This document shows, piece by piece, positions 33,982 to 44,403 of a stretch of 64,000 nucleotides of DNA. The notes under the pieces are model-generated. The model was given only the letters and a program-made list of their open reading frames with translations, searched no databases and had not been told where the DNA came from. The stretch spans positions 49,512,309-49,576,308 of the forward strand of contig CM038467.1 in assembly GCA_021464415.1 (NCBI GenBank). Direction: 5' to 3'. Source of the stretch: Lonicera japonica. Lineage: Eukaryota > Streptophyta > Magnoliopsida > Dipsacales > Caprifoliaceae. The first letter of the stretch is position 1; the number at the start of each line of letters is the position of its first letter. Both the position numbers and the translations under genes were made by a program.

Positions 33982-34572
33982 TCAAAAACCCTTGGGGAGT
34001 TCGATCCAATTTAGCTGGAGTTCAACTTCACCGCGTTCAATGTCGTTTTTCAAGCGGAGGCACATCTGTTGGACAACTTTGCCATCTTTCTAGGTGACTG
34101 CACTCTCTTCTACAAGACAATTTGTCGTGCTCGGCAGCACTCTTGTGATGGTGGTGCCACTTGGATATTGATCTAGGTTCATCTTCAATGCCCTTAGAAA
34201 ATCTTTTATGGGAATTTCCGCTTCTCCCATTTTGTCATCCATGGCAAACGAATCACGGTCATACACCGTCAGCTTGATTGGAAGATTAGGATCTACAACA
34301 AAAAGAGTTAAATCTTCATTCCTTTTAGGATTAACATCATTCCTGATAACACTAGTCTTCAATCTACTCCATTAAATAATAATCTTAGTGACGACGTATG
34401 GATCACCACTGCTAGGGATACCTTGAACGGCGAGATTAACCCCTCTTTTGATACGAATTCTGAGAAGACCCAATAGACCTTCCATTGAGGTTGGTCTTTT
34501 TTGTGGTGATTTGGTCAATGAAGAATCCATTGTTTCCCCAGTCTCTCTCTTTACCTTCTCAAATTTGATCAC
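33982..34572 (-). pseudogene. C2-domain ABA-related (CAR-like) protein pseudogene
   Basis: CAR proteins are small calcium- and lipid-binding C2 proteins that bring ABA receptors to the membrane. The minus strand reads MEGLLGLLRIRIKRGVNLAV, then SGDPYVVTK. The frame is interrupted at 34359-34382, then resumes LKTSVIRNDVNP, NEDLTLFVVDPNLPIKLTVY, DDKMGEAEIPI and CLVEESAVT. A TAG at 34090-34092 replaces a Trp that is conserved in the family, and past it the frame continues KDGKVVQQMCLRLKND and GEVELQLNWIELPKGF to a natural stop at 33982-33984. Nearly the whole protein is present. PEW before NEDLTL has become PKR, and the Asp-rich loop DDKMG is kept. Two lesions make it non-coding. An N-terminal extension up to 34572 is uncertain. 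Confidence 0.8.
34359..34382. repeat. 24-base direct repeat, copy 2, inside C2 pseudogene
   Basis: This copy sits exactly between the two halves of the C2 coding region and introduces a stop. Confidence 0.9.
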
Positions 34573-35499
34573 ATCTACCAGTGAAGATGATATAATATCT
34601 TGTCCCTCTCCACAGCAGTCAGGAACCTACAATGAATCAATGATTTGTACATAATACACTAACTTTGCTTACAACACCAGGTTTGCGGCCATCCTTACAA
34701 TGATTCTTTTATATGGAAATGGGATAAAAGGCTTCGCTTTGCGTGAGAATGCTTTTCACAAAAAAAGTCAACAAATAATTTTTTAAAAAAATAAGGGCCT
34801 AGATATCATTATCATTATGAAATAAAGTCTTATTTATCAATTGTGTTTTAAAATAAGGTCTTTGACCGAGTGCAAACTTAACTTTGCAATCAAGAAAATT
34901 TAATGCAAATTTATTTTGCATGACGTGTTTATATTTTTTTAACAAGTATATTCTTATATATCATTCATAAAACTTTAAAAGAACATCAAACAAACACAAA
35001 TACATAGTAATGTTTTAGAAAATAAGTAGTGCAAACTTCATTTTGCAAGTTTGCATAACTGCAAAAAATTATTATGTATATTTTATTAATAAATAGGTTT
35101 TGAATATGTAATTTGTTAAAATTATTTTAAAGCACTGTAGTTAAACACTTAGTTATAATAATTCAGCTTCCACAATAGATTTTTTTAACATTTTAGTGGA
35201 GGAAACCGAGTTTTGGGCATAACATATAAAAAAGACAGGCTCCTGGCCTAGCTCATTAACCAGCTCCCAATAATTATCATAGTCACCTCTAAATAACGCC
35301 TCGAGGCAGTTCATGCCAAAGTAGCGTCAAGGCTTAAGCCTCAAAGAATTAAGGTTACAACTAGAGGCCATCTTCCCTGATGCTTGTGAGGCTTAAACCT
35401 AATTTCATATCTAGTGTTTTACCCACAAACAAGTCCTTAGCCCTTTCACTTCTTCCATTCCTTTCTTATGTTTATCTCTTTCTTCTTTTACATTGAGTA
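34573..35499. other. Intergenic DNA, no gene seen
   Basis: AT-rich. A patch at 35290-35400 repeats AGGCTTAA words also found at 12650-12720. Confidence 0.5.
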
Positions 35500-35782
35500 T
35501 CTACTATAATATAAAACAAGGAGTGATTTCCCGGGCTTAAAGCGCTATCACAATTTTTCGTTCAAAACTTATTCTCCAAAATGTATTTTAACTTCTCCAA
35601 TAATGGTTATCGATTTGATACCAACATATTCATATATTCAAAAATAAATTATTCGTGCTCGCACTGCATCTTGATCTTCACAGACAAATGTTGCAAAAAT
35701 TGCAAATTGTTTCTAGTATCTAGAGAAAAGTAAACATTATCCAATATACATCGACATGCATCACGTATGCCACCACAACTAG
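35500..35782 (+). mobile_element. Possible short Helitron (283 bp)
   Basis: It starts TCTACTATAATATAAAAC after an A and ends with a weak stem CATGC-ATCAC-GTATG, then CCACCACAACTAG followed by T. The hairpin looks like a CpG-decayed form of a CGTGC/GCACG stem. Both ends fit a Helitron but each is short, so chance is possible. Confidence 0.45.
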
Positions 35783-36016
35783 TATATATCTTTCCACGTA
35801 GATTTTTGTAATATACTTGCAAATTTATCCTAAAGTACATATATACACTTCATATTGATACATTACTTTCATGATGATTGTGATACACTATTTTTGTTAT
35901 CTTATTATTATTCCTTTTCTGATATTTTTGGTGATTAATTTATTTGTACTTTTACTTTGAGGCTAATGCCCCATTCTGCCTACCCACCTCTTCCAAACAA
36001 AACGCCTCAACCGCAA

Positions 36017-36037
36017 CCCCCCCCCCCCCCCCCCCCC
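36017..36037. repeat. Poly-C run (21 C)
   Basis: Homopolymer about 250 bases beyond the stop codon of the TIR-LRR gene, on its 3' side. Length may be a sequencing estimate. Confidence 0.85.
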
Positions 36038-36280
36038 AAACACCCCCCAGGGGAGCTTATTAGAGCATTGGTCCTGGCACCATGTGAATTAGTCCAAGTA
36101 AATGTAATATTAGACTGGTGTAAAGCGGCACAATAAACAGAAAGGTAGCTTATAGAAAACTAAAGAACCGATTGATAAATTAGTCAATAAATGCAAAGTT
36201 ACCTGACTTTCGGAAGGCGGTTGATAGAGGGGCTGTCCAGATATTTTGACTACTTCCTTAGAATCATCGTGGCTTGTGAG

Positions 36281-37874
36281 TTAGACGAGGACACCCTGCA
36301 AATAATCTGTTTCGCCTTTGCTCGAGTCCAGTGCTTTCAACCATTCACTCTCATCTTTGATCTCATGCATATATTTACTGTACATGTCCGTGGGAGAAAG
36401 ATTCTTGAGCATTGGGCAATTAGAAAAGATGATGGTTTCTAATTTGGGTCCGATTGGTAAACCACCAGAAATGCTAACCAATTCAGGTAGGTCTACAAGT
36501 AATATCTTCTCTAAGGCCGGGAGGAAGTCAGAATCAGCTTCCAAGCCGGAAGGATCCGCACTTACTAGGCTTTTGACCTTGGGGCAGTTTTCAACTATAA
36601 GTTCTTTTAAGTTTATGAGATTACGCAGCAAGGCCATACTGAAAATCGTAGTCAACTCAGGGCAGGTATGAAGCGCCAAGATTTCCAGAGAGGATAGGCA
36701 ATGGCTTACAATTGGCCCTTTCCAAATCCTCTGTAAATTCTTCATGTAATGGAGACTCAAGTAACGTAGCGATCCAAGTATGGGTTTTCCACCATTATTG
36801 CGTTCTTGATAGAAGTCACCTCCATCCACAATGGTGTTCATCTCACTGCATTCGACCACCAAGCAAAAGTTTAATTGATGCATCTCATCAATCTTGAATG
36901 CAGATAGTTTCTCAATAGTCCATTGCCGGTCAAGGAACAAAGCCCGGGCATGTTCAAGTGCCTTGCCTATTCCATCCATGTTTCCCTTGCCATTCACATA
37001 TTTCAAACATTTGTCTAATTTCTCAAACACACTCTGAAGGTTATGTGGTAGACTGGATATAATATGTTGTTCGTGACGGCCAACAGTCAATGTAAAATTT
37101 GACAAATTTTGATACACATTGCCTGGAAGTTGCAGGAACTTTTGCAATAGCTCAAGTGTTGGAAAATACAGTTCCAGTTTTCCCAAGTTTCTCAACTGAG
37201 GCAACTCGTTGATGATAGCTTCCACCTCTGCATCCCACCACTCACAGTCTGGATCCACGAGGATGCTAAATTCTTTCAGGTGAGAACATTTTGACAATGT
37301 TGCCCTTGGAATTATTGCTTTGATTCCCTTCCCTTCTATGTAGTTATTTGCACATCTGTACAAGGACACCTTCAAGCGTTCCAATTGAAGTAGCCCTCTA
37401 ATTTCCTTGGGCAAACACATCAGCTCCGTTCCTTGAAGATCAAACACCTTAAGATTCTTAAGTTCTCCAATTTCAGGCGGCAATTCTCTTAAGAGAACAC
37501 AATCTCTCAAGAAGAATTGCTGAAGTTCGGTCAAACTAGCAATGGATCGTGGCAAAGTTTTTATGCTTGTATTGGACAAATCTAGAACTTGGAGAACAGG
37601 CATGCTCTCAAAGAAGGAATCAGGAATCTCTGTTAAATCATGGCTCTGTTCCAAGACCAATTTTAGCAAGAAAGGACAGTTGGGGTTTTCTGGCAACTCT
37701 TCTGTATCCCTTAAGTTGATCTCCATGGCAGTCCAATCTCCAACCAAACTCGATGGCCCTTCATTCAATAACCCATCTTCAGTTGCTGCTTCCACTGGAA
37801 CAAAACCTTCTTGAACAACCTTTACATTCGCTTCAATAGCCTCAATAATTTTTTGAATGAACTTTGACTCATCT
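36281..37874 (-). CDS. TIR-LRR resistance-like gene, exon 2: LRR exon (At4g27190-type)
   Basis: The acceptor TTTACAG precedes position 37874, and the exon runs 530 codons to a TAA at 36281-36283. It begins GDESKFIQKIIEAIEANV once the split codon is completed from exon 1. This is the phrase that normally opens the NB-ARC exon of a TIR-type NLR. Within about 35 residues it passes straight to an LRR region: WTAMEINLRDTEELPENPNC, SFFESMPVLQVLDLSNTSIK, LRELPPEIGELKNLKVFDLQ. About ten irregular repeats follow, with LQRIWKGP and ELTTIFS near the end. The LRR style is that of the At4g27190/RPS2-like class, normally attached to coiled-coil NLRs. No P-loop, RNBS, GLPL or MHD motif is present. The frame is fully open, which argues against recent decay. 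Confidence 0.8.
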
Positions 37875-38025
37875 CTGTAAATTGCAGCCAAAACAGGAAA
37901 TAAAGCAAAATCAGGATAAAATGATTATGAGAGCATTATACCAAATAAAATTACACGTTCTCATAATTGGAACGGAAAGAGAGCTTCAAGTTAGTGCCAC
38001 CCTGCATTATAAATATCAAGACTAA

Positions 38026-38328
38026 TGCTCCGTTTGATAGCAACATGGAAGACAATAGGAAAATTAAAAACTCATTTGTGTTAGAAGTTCGAAAACACGT
38101 TGAGGGATGTGATGAGATGCTCTATATCTCATCTTCATTTTCATGAGTACATGTCCTCAATCCTTTATTTCGTGTGGAAATTTTTCTTCCTCGCCCCCCA
38201 AAGAAAAAATTTCCATGAAAAAAGTCAAAAAGTAAGATTTATCTCACCACGTTTAAACTTATTTTCCAACTTCTCACACAAATTAATTATTTTTTCTATC
38301 ATTTTCCATGTTGCCATCAGACGAAGCC
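38026..38328. mobile_element. Tourist-like MITE with TAA duplication
   Basis: The left end TGCTCCGTTTGATAGCAACA and the right end (reverse complement) GGCTTCGTCTGATGGCAACA form ~30-base imperfect inverted repeats. TAA flanks both sides (38023-38025 and 38329-38331), the PIF/Harbinger target preference. Length is 303 bases. Confidence 0.7.
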
Positions 38329-38833
38329 TAAATATTTCAATTTCTTTTTGCCAGAATGCCCTTGCTCACACTCACCAATGAACCAGTCACTTAATTTTTA
38401 AGCACCAAGTCGTTTTGTTTCCTCCCTTGCTTACACTCACCCAATGAATTAGTCACTTGAATATCAATTACTTCAACTTAAATAAGCTATATGTTGATAG
38501 CAAGAATTTAAAATTACTGATATATTTCTTTGGAGCTTTAAATACGAGTCATACTTTAACAAAAGCGTATTGTTTTTGATAAAAAAAAATATGGGTCATA
38601 CAACTAAGGGTTTTATTGCATAAACTTCCAAATGAAGCTGCTTTAAACTAAGTGCTATTATGTCAACTCTACCCAAAAAAACCAAGCAGAGATTAAATAT
38701 ACCTATAAAAAGATAAATGTTTAATTCATATAGTACCCTTACAAATTGTTTATTTCATTTTTTCCCTTTTTGCTTCAAAACTTTCTAAAGCAGTAACTTC
38801 AACATTACACGTATATATATGTTTAACAAAAAT

Positions 38834-39083
38834 GGTTTTTTCCTTTTTTTTGGGAAACGAAGAAGACAACCATTCATTTTACTAAAAATTGGCAGCTAAG
38901 CCAATCTGTGAACAAGGAGTCCCAGGTCTCCGAAACCTGATTAGCTAAAGCATAACAAGCCAAATTATGGGCAGGAAAATCTCCCTGTCTGCAAACATGT
39001 GACAAAATTAGCAACCCTCTAGACTCAAAGTACAAATAAGGTGTTTTGAAGGGTATATCATCAAGATCTTTCAAACAAACCAT
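38834..39083 (-). pseudogene. LINE-type RNase H 3' fragment with poly-A
   Basis: The minus strand encodes FESRGLLILSHVCRQGDFPA followed by HNLACYALANQVSETWDSL, the C-terminal end of the RNase H domain of plant L1-like LINEs (usual phrase HVxRxxNxxAHxLA). It ends in a stop and then an A-rich tail (T-run on plus, 38836-38851). This is a 5'-truncated insertion in the intron, on the same strand as the gene. Confidence 0.65.
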
Positions 39084-39718
39084 AAAATACAGAAATAGAA
39101 TGAAACTAAAACGTCAATCTATCTTGGTTTTTTATTTTGTTTAAAGAAAAGGAGTCTATTAGAAGGCAAAGCTAATAAGCATTTACGATTCAAGATTATC
39201 CGAAGAGTATCGATTAGTAGCATATACCGATTCAATAAGGATATGCCTCCTTTGGAAAAGTATACTTCTTAGGGTTCCGGGGTTCCTAAACAAATGTTAT
39301 GGCTTCATTTGACGTTTGATTACACTTATCTTGTCTAGAAAAGGCTTGAAAGTTTCATATATTATAGTGTTAGTGAAGTTATAGTGCTTTAACTTTTGCA
39401 TAGAGTGAATTTTCATGATACAACTTGAGGTAGCCTAATTTTCTCATTTTTGCTTTTATTAAAAACTCACCTCCATCCTAAATTTTTATTTGCAACGCAA
39501 TACTTTTTTATGTAAAATAGTTTCAAGGAACTCAAACCAATCAAACACAACTTTCATTCTCTTTTAAAGTCATACATTATTGCATGCATCGGCCATGAGC
39601 AAGAGAGAAATGTTGCATCTGTCGCTGATGAAACTAGATCTGAGACTTTCAGGTTCAATTGGGTCCTCAAACTAGATCAAATCCCATCAAATCTAATGAA
39701 GCCAACGGACAGAATGGC

Positions 39719-40222
39719 TAAGAGCATCTCCAATGGTTGTATAATGGCTAAGAGCATCTCAAATGGTTGCATAAATGCATTGCCACATAAGCAATGCGAA
39801 ATGTTTTACACAATCCATGAAAATTTTAAGGCTCCATTGGTTGAGTAAAGCCCCTAGCCAACCCATCATTGTGTAAAATGGGTATGTATTAAATGAATGT
39901 GTATAATACACACCCATTTTACACATCTATGTCGTCTTTCTCTCCTCAATTTTTTTCAAAAAAATAAAATAAATTAAAACGATATAACTTTAAGACTAGA
40001 CTGGTCCATTGCGACCATAAAATTATATCTAAAGAAATATCATTAGGAAAAAAAAAATATTGAATATCTATTTGTTTGTAAATTATTGGTCCATTCAAAT
40101 TTTATGCATGAGTTTAAAAGTGAACCATTAGAGCACAAAATAAAGATGCATATAATTTATGTGTAAAACCACTTTACGCATAGGATTTTATACAAATATT
40201 ACAACCATTAGATATGCTCTTA
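39719..40222. mobile_element. MITE, GAGCATCTCCAATGG family
   Basis: Left end TAAGAGCATCTCCAATGGTTG, right end (reverse complement) TAAGAGCATATCTAATGGTTG. The left terminus is present twice, at 39719 and again at 39749. The interior has a short palindrome near 39880-39930. Confidence 0.7.
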
Positions 40223-40317
40223 GAGTAGAATGTAGTGGATAGTTTAAGGGGATTCAATACTTTTCAAAGTTTAGTGGACAATTTGCAACTTTTGCAATGG
40301 TTTAGTGTTAGTCGTTA

Positions 40318-42760
40318 AGGGGCTGTTTGATTGAGCCTCTTAAGTTTGATTGTCTGGTCTACTCGGACTTAAGAGGTTTTAATTCTTTTTGGTTGGTTTA
40401 AAAATTCAAATTTGATTACTTAATTAGCCTCTTAAAAAATAAGAGATAAATTTGCCTCTTAAATCAAAAATCTTAATTTTTAAAGAGGTAATATAACTCT
40501 TTTCCCTTATCCTTTTAGATATAGTCATTTTATAAAATAAGAGGATAATGGAAAATTTGTCCAAATAACATTTATTGTTCAAACAAACAATACCTATTCA
40601 CATTAAGAAACAAAACAAACAGATTTTTCATATTCAATTTTCATGATTTTAAAACCAGTTTTAAGATTCAGCATTCAGACAATGAAACAAACGCACAAAT
40701 CTCTTAATTTTGAAAAACGTAAAGTAGTTCTTTTTCCCTTATCCTTTTAGATATAGACATTTTTATAAAATTAGTTTTTGTGCAAGTGCATTGCACGTGG
40801 TTTTAGTGCTCGACAAAAGTTATTAAATCCATTAATGAAATAATAACAAATAAACAAAACAAAGTGTTAAGTCTAAAATTCAATTGATCAGTATAAGAAC
40901 ATTATAAAATTGGCCAATTATGTAGATGTTGTAGATACATGATAAAAATTTGTCACGCTGAATTGTTTAGTATATAAGTGGCCATGCAGACTTTTTTTTT
41001 TGGGTCAAAAGCATAATCTTCATTAGATATATAAGAGAGTAATATATTTTTACTAAGTTTTTAGAATTGGTAGATCGTTAATTCTATGAAACGTATGCGT
41101 TTTATTATGCACAGTACCAACAATAATATAACACTTATATAAATAATAAATATATAGCCCGATCAAGTGTAACATGAATGTTTTACCACAAAATCAAACA
41201 ATAATATCACACTCACATAAATACTAGATTATATAACAGCAAAAATATTAAAATGGTAAAAAGAAAAAAAAATTAACATGAATGTTTTACTGAATCATAG
41301 CTACAATATATTCATTTTTTTTGTCTTAAACATTAAACATAATTATAAATAAACAAATAAGTTTTAAAATATATAAATTAATGTAATTTAATTTATAATG
41401 TTGAAAGCAATCAAGTAAAGTGATGTTTAATATACATACCTTTATGGTGAGCTTTAGAACGAAATTCTAATTCACACCGAAGGCTTTGTAATTTTAATAC
41501 AATATATTAAATAACTTCTTTCTTGGGAAATTTTATATCGAAGTCTTGCACAAAACACCTAATTCAACACGCAAACTCTAACTTGTTTAATTATTTTAGC
41601 CAAATAAAGTAGAGTTTAAATTTATTTCGAATACTAATATTATTATTAAAATATATGGAGTTATACACTTATACTATTTTATGTAATGTAAATCTAGCTT
41701 AAATTCGTTATTTAATTTTTTTAGCCAAATAAGTAGAGTTTGAATTTAATTGGAATACTAACACTAATATAAAAATATATTGAGTTATACTGTTTTATTT
41801 AATGTAAATTTTAAAATCTTTTGTTTAAATATAAGAGAGTAATATATTCTCACTAAGCTTTTAATATTGGTAGATAATTAATTATATTAAATGTACGTAT
41901 TTTATTATGCACAGTCCCAAACAATAATATAACACTTATATAAATAATAGATATATGGTCCGATGATAACATGAATGTTTTACCACAGTACGAAACAATA
42001 ATATAACACTCACATAAATAATGGATTATATAATAGCGAAAATATTAAAATGGTAAAAAAATATATTTAACATGAATGTTTAATTTACTGGGTCACAACT
42101 ACAATATATTAAAAAAAAATATTTTAAACATTAAACATAATTATAAATAAACTAATAAGTTTTAGAATATATAAATTAAGAGTAGTAAATTCTACCATAG
42201 GCTATGCTGGGTACTTCTTTATATTAATACATCTTTAGGATTCAAATTGGTGATTTAACATTTTTATTCAATGCAAACTTTAACTTGTTTAATTATTTTA
42301 GCCAAATAAATTAGATTTTAAATTTATTTGGAATAAAAATATTAATATAAAAATATATGGAGTTATATACTTAAACTATTTTATTTAATATAAATCTAGC
42401 TTAAAATCTTTATTTAATTTTTTTAGCCAAATAAATATAGTTTGAATTTAATAGGAATACTAATACTATTATAAAAATATATTGAGTTATACTATTTTAT
42501 TTAATGTAAATATAAAATCTTTTGTTGAAAATGAATGGTCATATTTGTCTTTACAAAAAGAGAAAAAACACTTAAATTATTCACAATTTTATATATAGCA
42601 TAGATATAGATAAGAGGATAAGGCAAATTTATCCAAATAAATATTTAGATGTGATATGTTCAAACAAACAATATCAACAAAACAAACAAAATTTTCATAT
42701 TTCAGAATCAGATGTCAATCTTCCAATTCAACATTCAGACAACCAAACAATCTCATCCTT
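40318..42760. repeat. Tandemly duplicated repeat carrying a Helitron
   Basis: One copy (about 40490-40690) and a second copy (40729-40770 continued at 42611-42755) share CTTATCCTTTTAGATATAG, then CATT(T)TTATAAAA, TAAGAGGATAA, GTTCAAACAAACAAT and CATTCAGACAA. The outer ends (GGCTGTTTGATTG and CAACCAAACAATC) are loosely inverted and may be hAT-MITE termini. I could not confirm a target duplication. Confidence 0.65.
40771..42610 (-). mobile_element. Non-autonomous Helitron in TIR-LRR intron
   Basis: On the minus strand it starts TCTATATCTATGCTATATAT and ends with the hairpin GTGCAATGCAC, then TTGCACAAAAACTAA (CTRR). It lies between A (40770) and T (42611). The tandem duplicate of the host sequence shows the empty site ATAAAA|TAAGAGG at 40537/40538, so both borders are exact. 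Length is 1840 bases. The interior is non-coding and holds a ~0.8-kb direct duplication (about 41030-41620 against 41840-42330). Confidence 0.85.
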
Positions 42761-42812
42761 ACTCCAAATATGAATAAGAAAAAGGAAAATAAAGGAGACA
42801 GAATTGGCATAC

Positions 42813-43294
42813 CCATCCGCTTGGTTCTGCAAGACAAATCCCGGCAAATCAGAGGCAAAAGACATAGCATCACTCCATCCTTGGATTTTGTCCATCAATT
42901 TCTCTTTTCTTTGATAATCAGTTTCCACCTTTAATTGCTCTTCAAATCTAGCAAATCCCTCTCCTATTCTTCCTTTTTCATTGTAAAAAATAGGCAAAAT
43001 CGCATTTCGCTTGCATTCAATCATCATCACAAGCTGGTCAAGGCACCATGTGGAAGAAGCATAGCTCTTCGACAACACAACTATACATAATCTTGACAAT
43101 TCGATTGCTTTCTTTACTTCCGACCTGATATCTTTCGATCTCTCTATCGGATCGCCATCTCTGAAAACGCGAACTCCTGAATCCTTCAGAGCTTTGTAGA
43201 GGTAATCAGTACTGCTACGATCTCGATGACTGAGACTGAAGAAGATGTCGTAGTTATATTTTACAGAAACTGATTCTGCTTTTGCTCCAGCCAT
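42813..43294 (-). CDS. TIR-LRR resistance-like gene, exon 1: TIR domain
   Basis: TIR domains of plant immune receptors cleave NAD+ and signal cell death. This exon reads YNYDIFFSLSHRD, LYKALKDSGVRVFRDGDPIE, AIELSRLCIVVLSKSYASST, WCLDQLVMMIECKR and LPIFYNEKGRIGEGFARFEE, and ends DLPGFVLQNQADG at a donor GTATGC (GT at 42812-42811, phase 2). The frame is open to an upstream ATG at 43393, but the ATG at 43294 (MAGAKAES) puts the domain at the usual distance from the N-terminus and is preferred. Oddities: the catalytic Glu of WCLxEL is Gln (codon 43034-43036), the first motif lacks the usual GEDTR, and the loop after PIFY lacks the normal VDPSxVR segment. With exon 2 the protein would be about 691 residues, or 724 from the upstream ATG. 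Confidence 0.8.
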
Positions 43295-43410
43295 TGAATT
43301 GAACTTCAAGCTAGCTGCTAGAGTACTCAACAATGCTCTATATTGTTGAAGATAAAGGCTGAATGGGCGTAGAAAACAAAGTTTTTTGGACATTACTTGA
43401 GTAAATGACT

Positions 43411-44060
43411 CCTTTGCACTTCAATTTTTGGTCATGGTTTTAAGTTGTATTTTAACTTTAATTTGTTTAAGTTTGCACTCAAAATTTGAGTATTTCGTTT
43501 AAATTATGTCCAAATTTTAACTAATTTTGTTTGGTTAATTATGTAAAGAACCTAGCTTGTTTTTCAACCTTAATCTCCATATTTTAGTTTTTGCATATTA
43601 AATAGAGTAGTGATTTCGTATCAATTTAAACGTTAAAATATCTAAATCATTGCAATTTAAACTTTGACTAGTTTATAAAATTATATTATCAACCCCACAA
43701 GTATCAAAAAAATAAAAATATTTTAATTTTCTTATTGCATGAAGTGATATAAATTAATAATAATTTATCAATTAGATACTTTAAGGTTTTAATTGATACA
43801 AAATTACTAGTTTAAGGTTTAATTTTCCAAAAATAAAATTACGAGGTTAAGATTAAAAAAATGCCTAACTTTGAGGTTCTTTATGTAACTAAACAAACAA
43901 GCTCTGTTAACTTTTGGACGGAATCTAGATGGAGTTTGTACTTAAAATAAAAACATTTACTTAAGTTTGAGGTGCAAACTGGAACAAAATAAAATTTAGG
44001 GTGCAATTTAAAAGGAATACCAAATTTTGGGGTGCAAATTGATCATTTTTTCTTGTGTGT
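43411..44060. repeat. Foldback element next to the TIR exon
   Basis: Left arm (from about 43411: GCACTTCAATTTTTGGTCAT) and right arm read in reverse (AAAAATGATCAATTTGCACC) align for ~200 bases with indels. Shared words include AAGTTTGCACTC/CAGTTTGCACCTC and TATGTAAAGAACCT/ACATAAAGAACCTC. It starts about 20 bases upstream of the longest possible TIR start and 117 bases upstream of the preferred one, so it occupies the 5' UTR or promoter position. Confidence 0.7.
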
Positions 44061-44104
44061 AACGAAAATACATTAAACCCCCACAATTCTTTGGGTTTAT
44101 GGAA

Positions 44105-44132
44105 CCCCCCCCCCCCCCCCTCTCTCTCTCTC
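44105..44132. repeat. Poly-C then (TC)n
   Basis: Sixteen C followed by six TC units. Confidence 0.85.
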
Positions 44133-44403
44133 AAATTTTACCAAACATTTTACCCCTTTGATTAATTATACTTGACATTATACTCCAATATGTTGAAAAA
44201 AACATCCAAAATATGTCAGGAAAGTCACAGGACTTGCGTGTGATCATCTACATGATTGACAAGTTCACCCTTTATATACAGTCAGAAAATAAAAAATTTA
44301 GAGCAAATTACACTAGAGGACACTAAATTATTAAGTTTTTTCAATTTATCCACTAAATTATTGATTGTTTCAATTTATTCACTAAATTATTAAGTTGTTT
44401 TAA

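Larger units (their letters stand above)
37875..42812 (-). other. Intron of the TIR-LRR gene (4.9 kb) filled with transposons
   Basis: Donor and acceptor are canonical, and the joined reading frame restores ADGDESKF, the standard TIR-to-next-exon junction of TIR-type NLRs. Inside lie, from low to high coordinate, a TAA-flanked MITE, a LINE fragment, a GAGCATCTCC-type MITE and a duplicated repeat carrying a Helitron. No minus-strand frame in the intron shows an NB-ARC motif. Confidence 0.7.

Noticed and set aside
35649..35840. 63-codon minus frame across the small Helitron-like segment
   Set aside because: No motif, and it overlaps a candidate transposon end. Probably chance.
37875..42812. 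Possibility that an NB-ARC exon lies in the TIR-LRR intron
   Set aside because: No P-loop, kinase-2, GLPL or MHD phrase seen in minus-strand frames, and the joined TIR-LRR frame already restores the normal exon-junction phrase. A profile search would be decisive.
36281..43393. TIR exon and LRR exon as two unrelated genes
   Set aside because: Matching intron phase, canonical splice sites and the continuity of ADGDESKF make a single gene more likely. This stays open until transcripts are seen.
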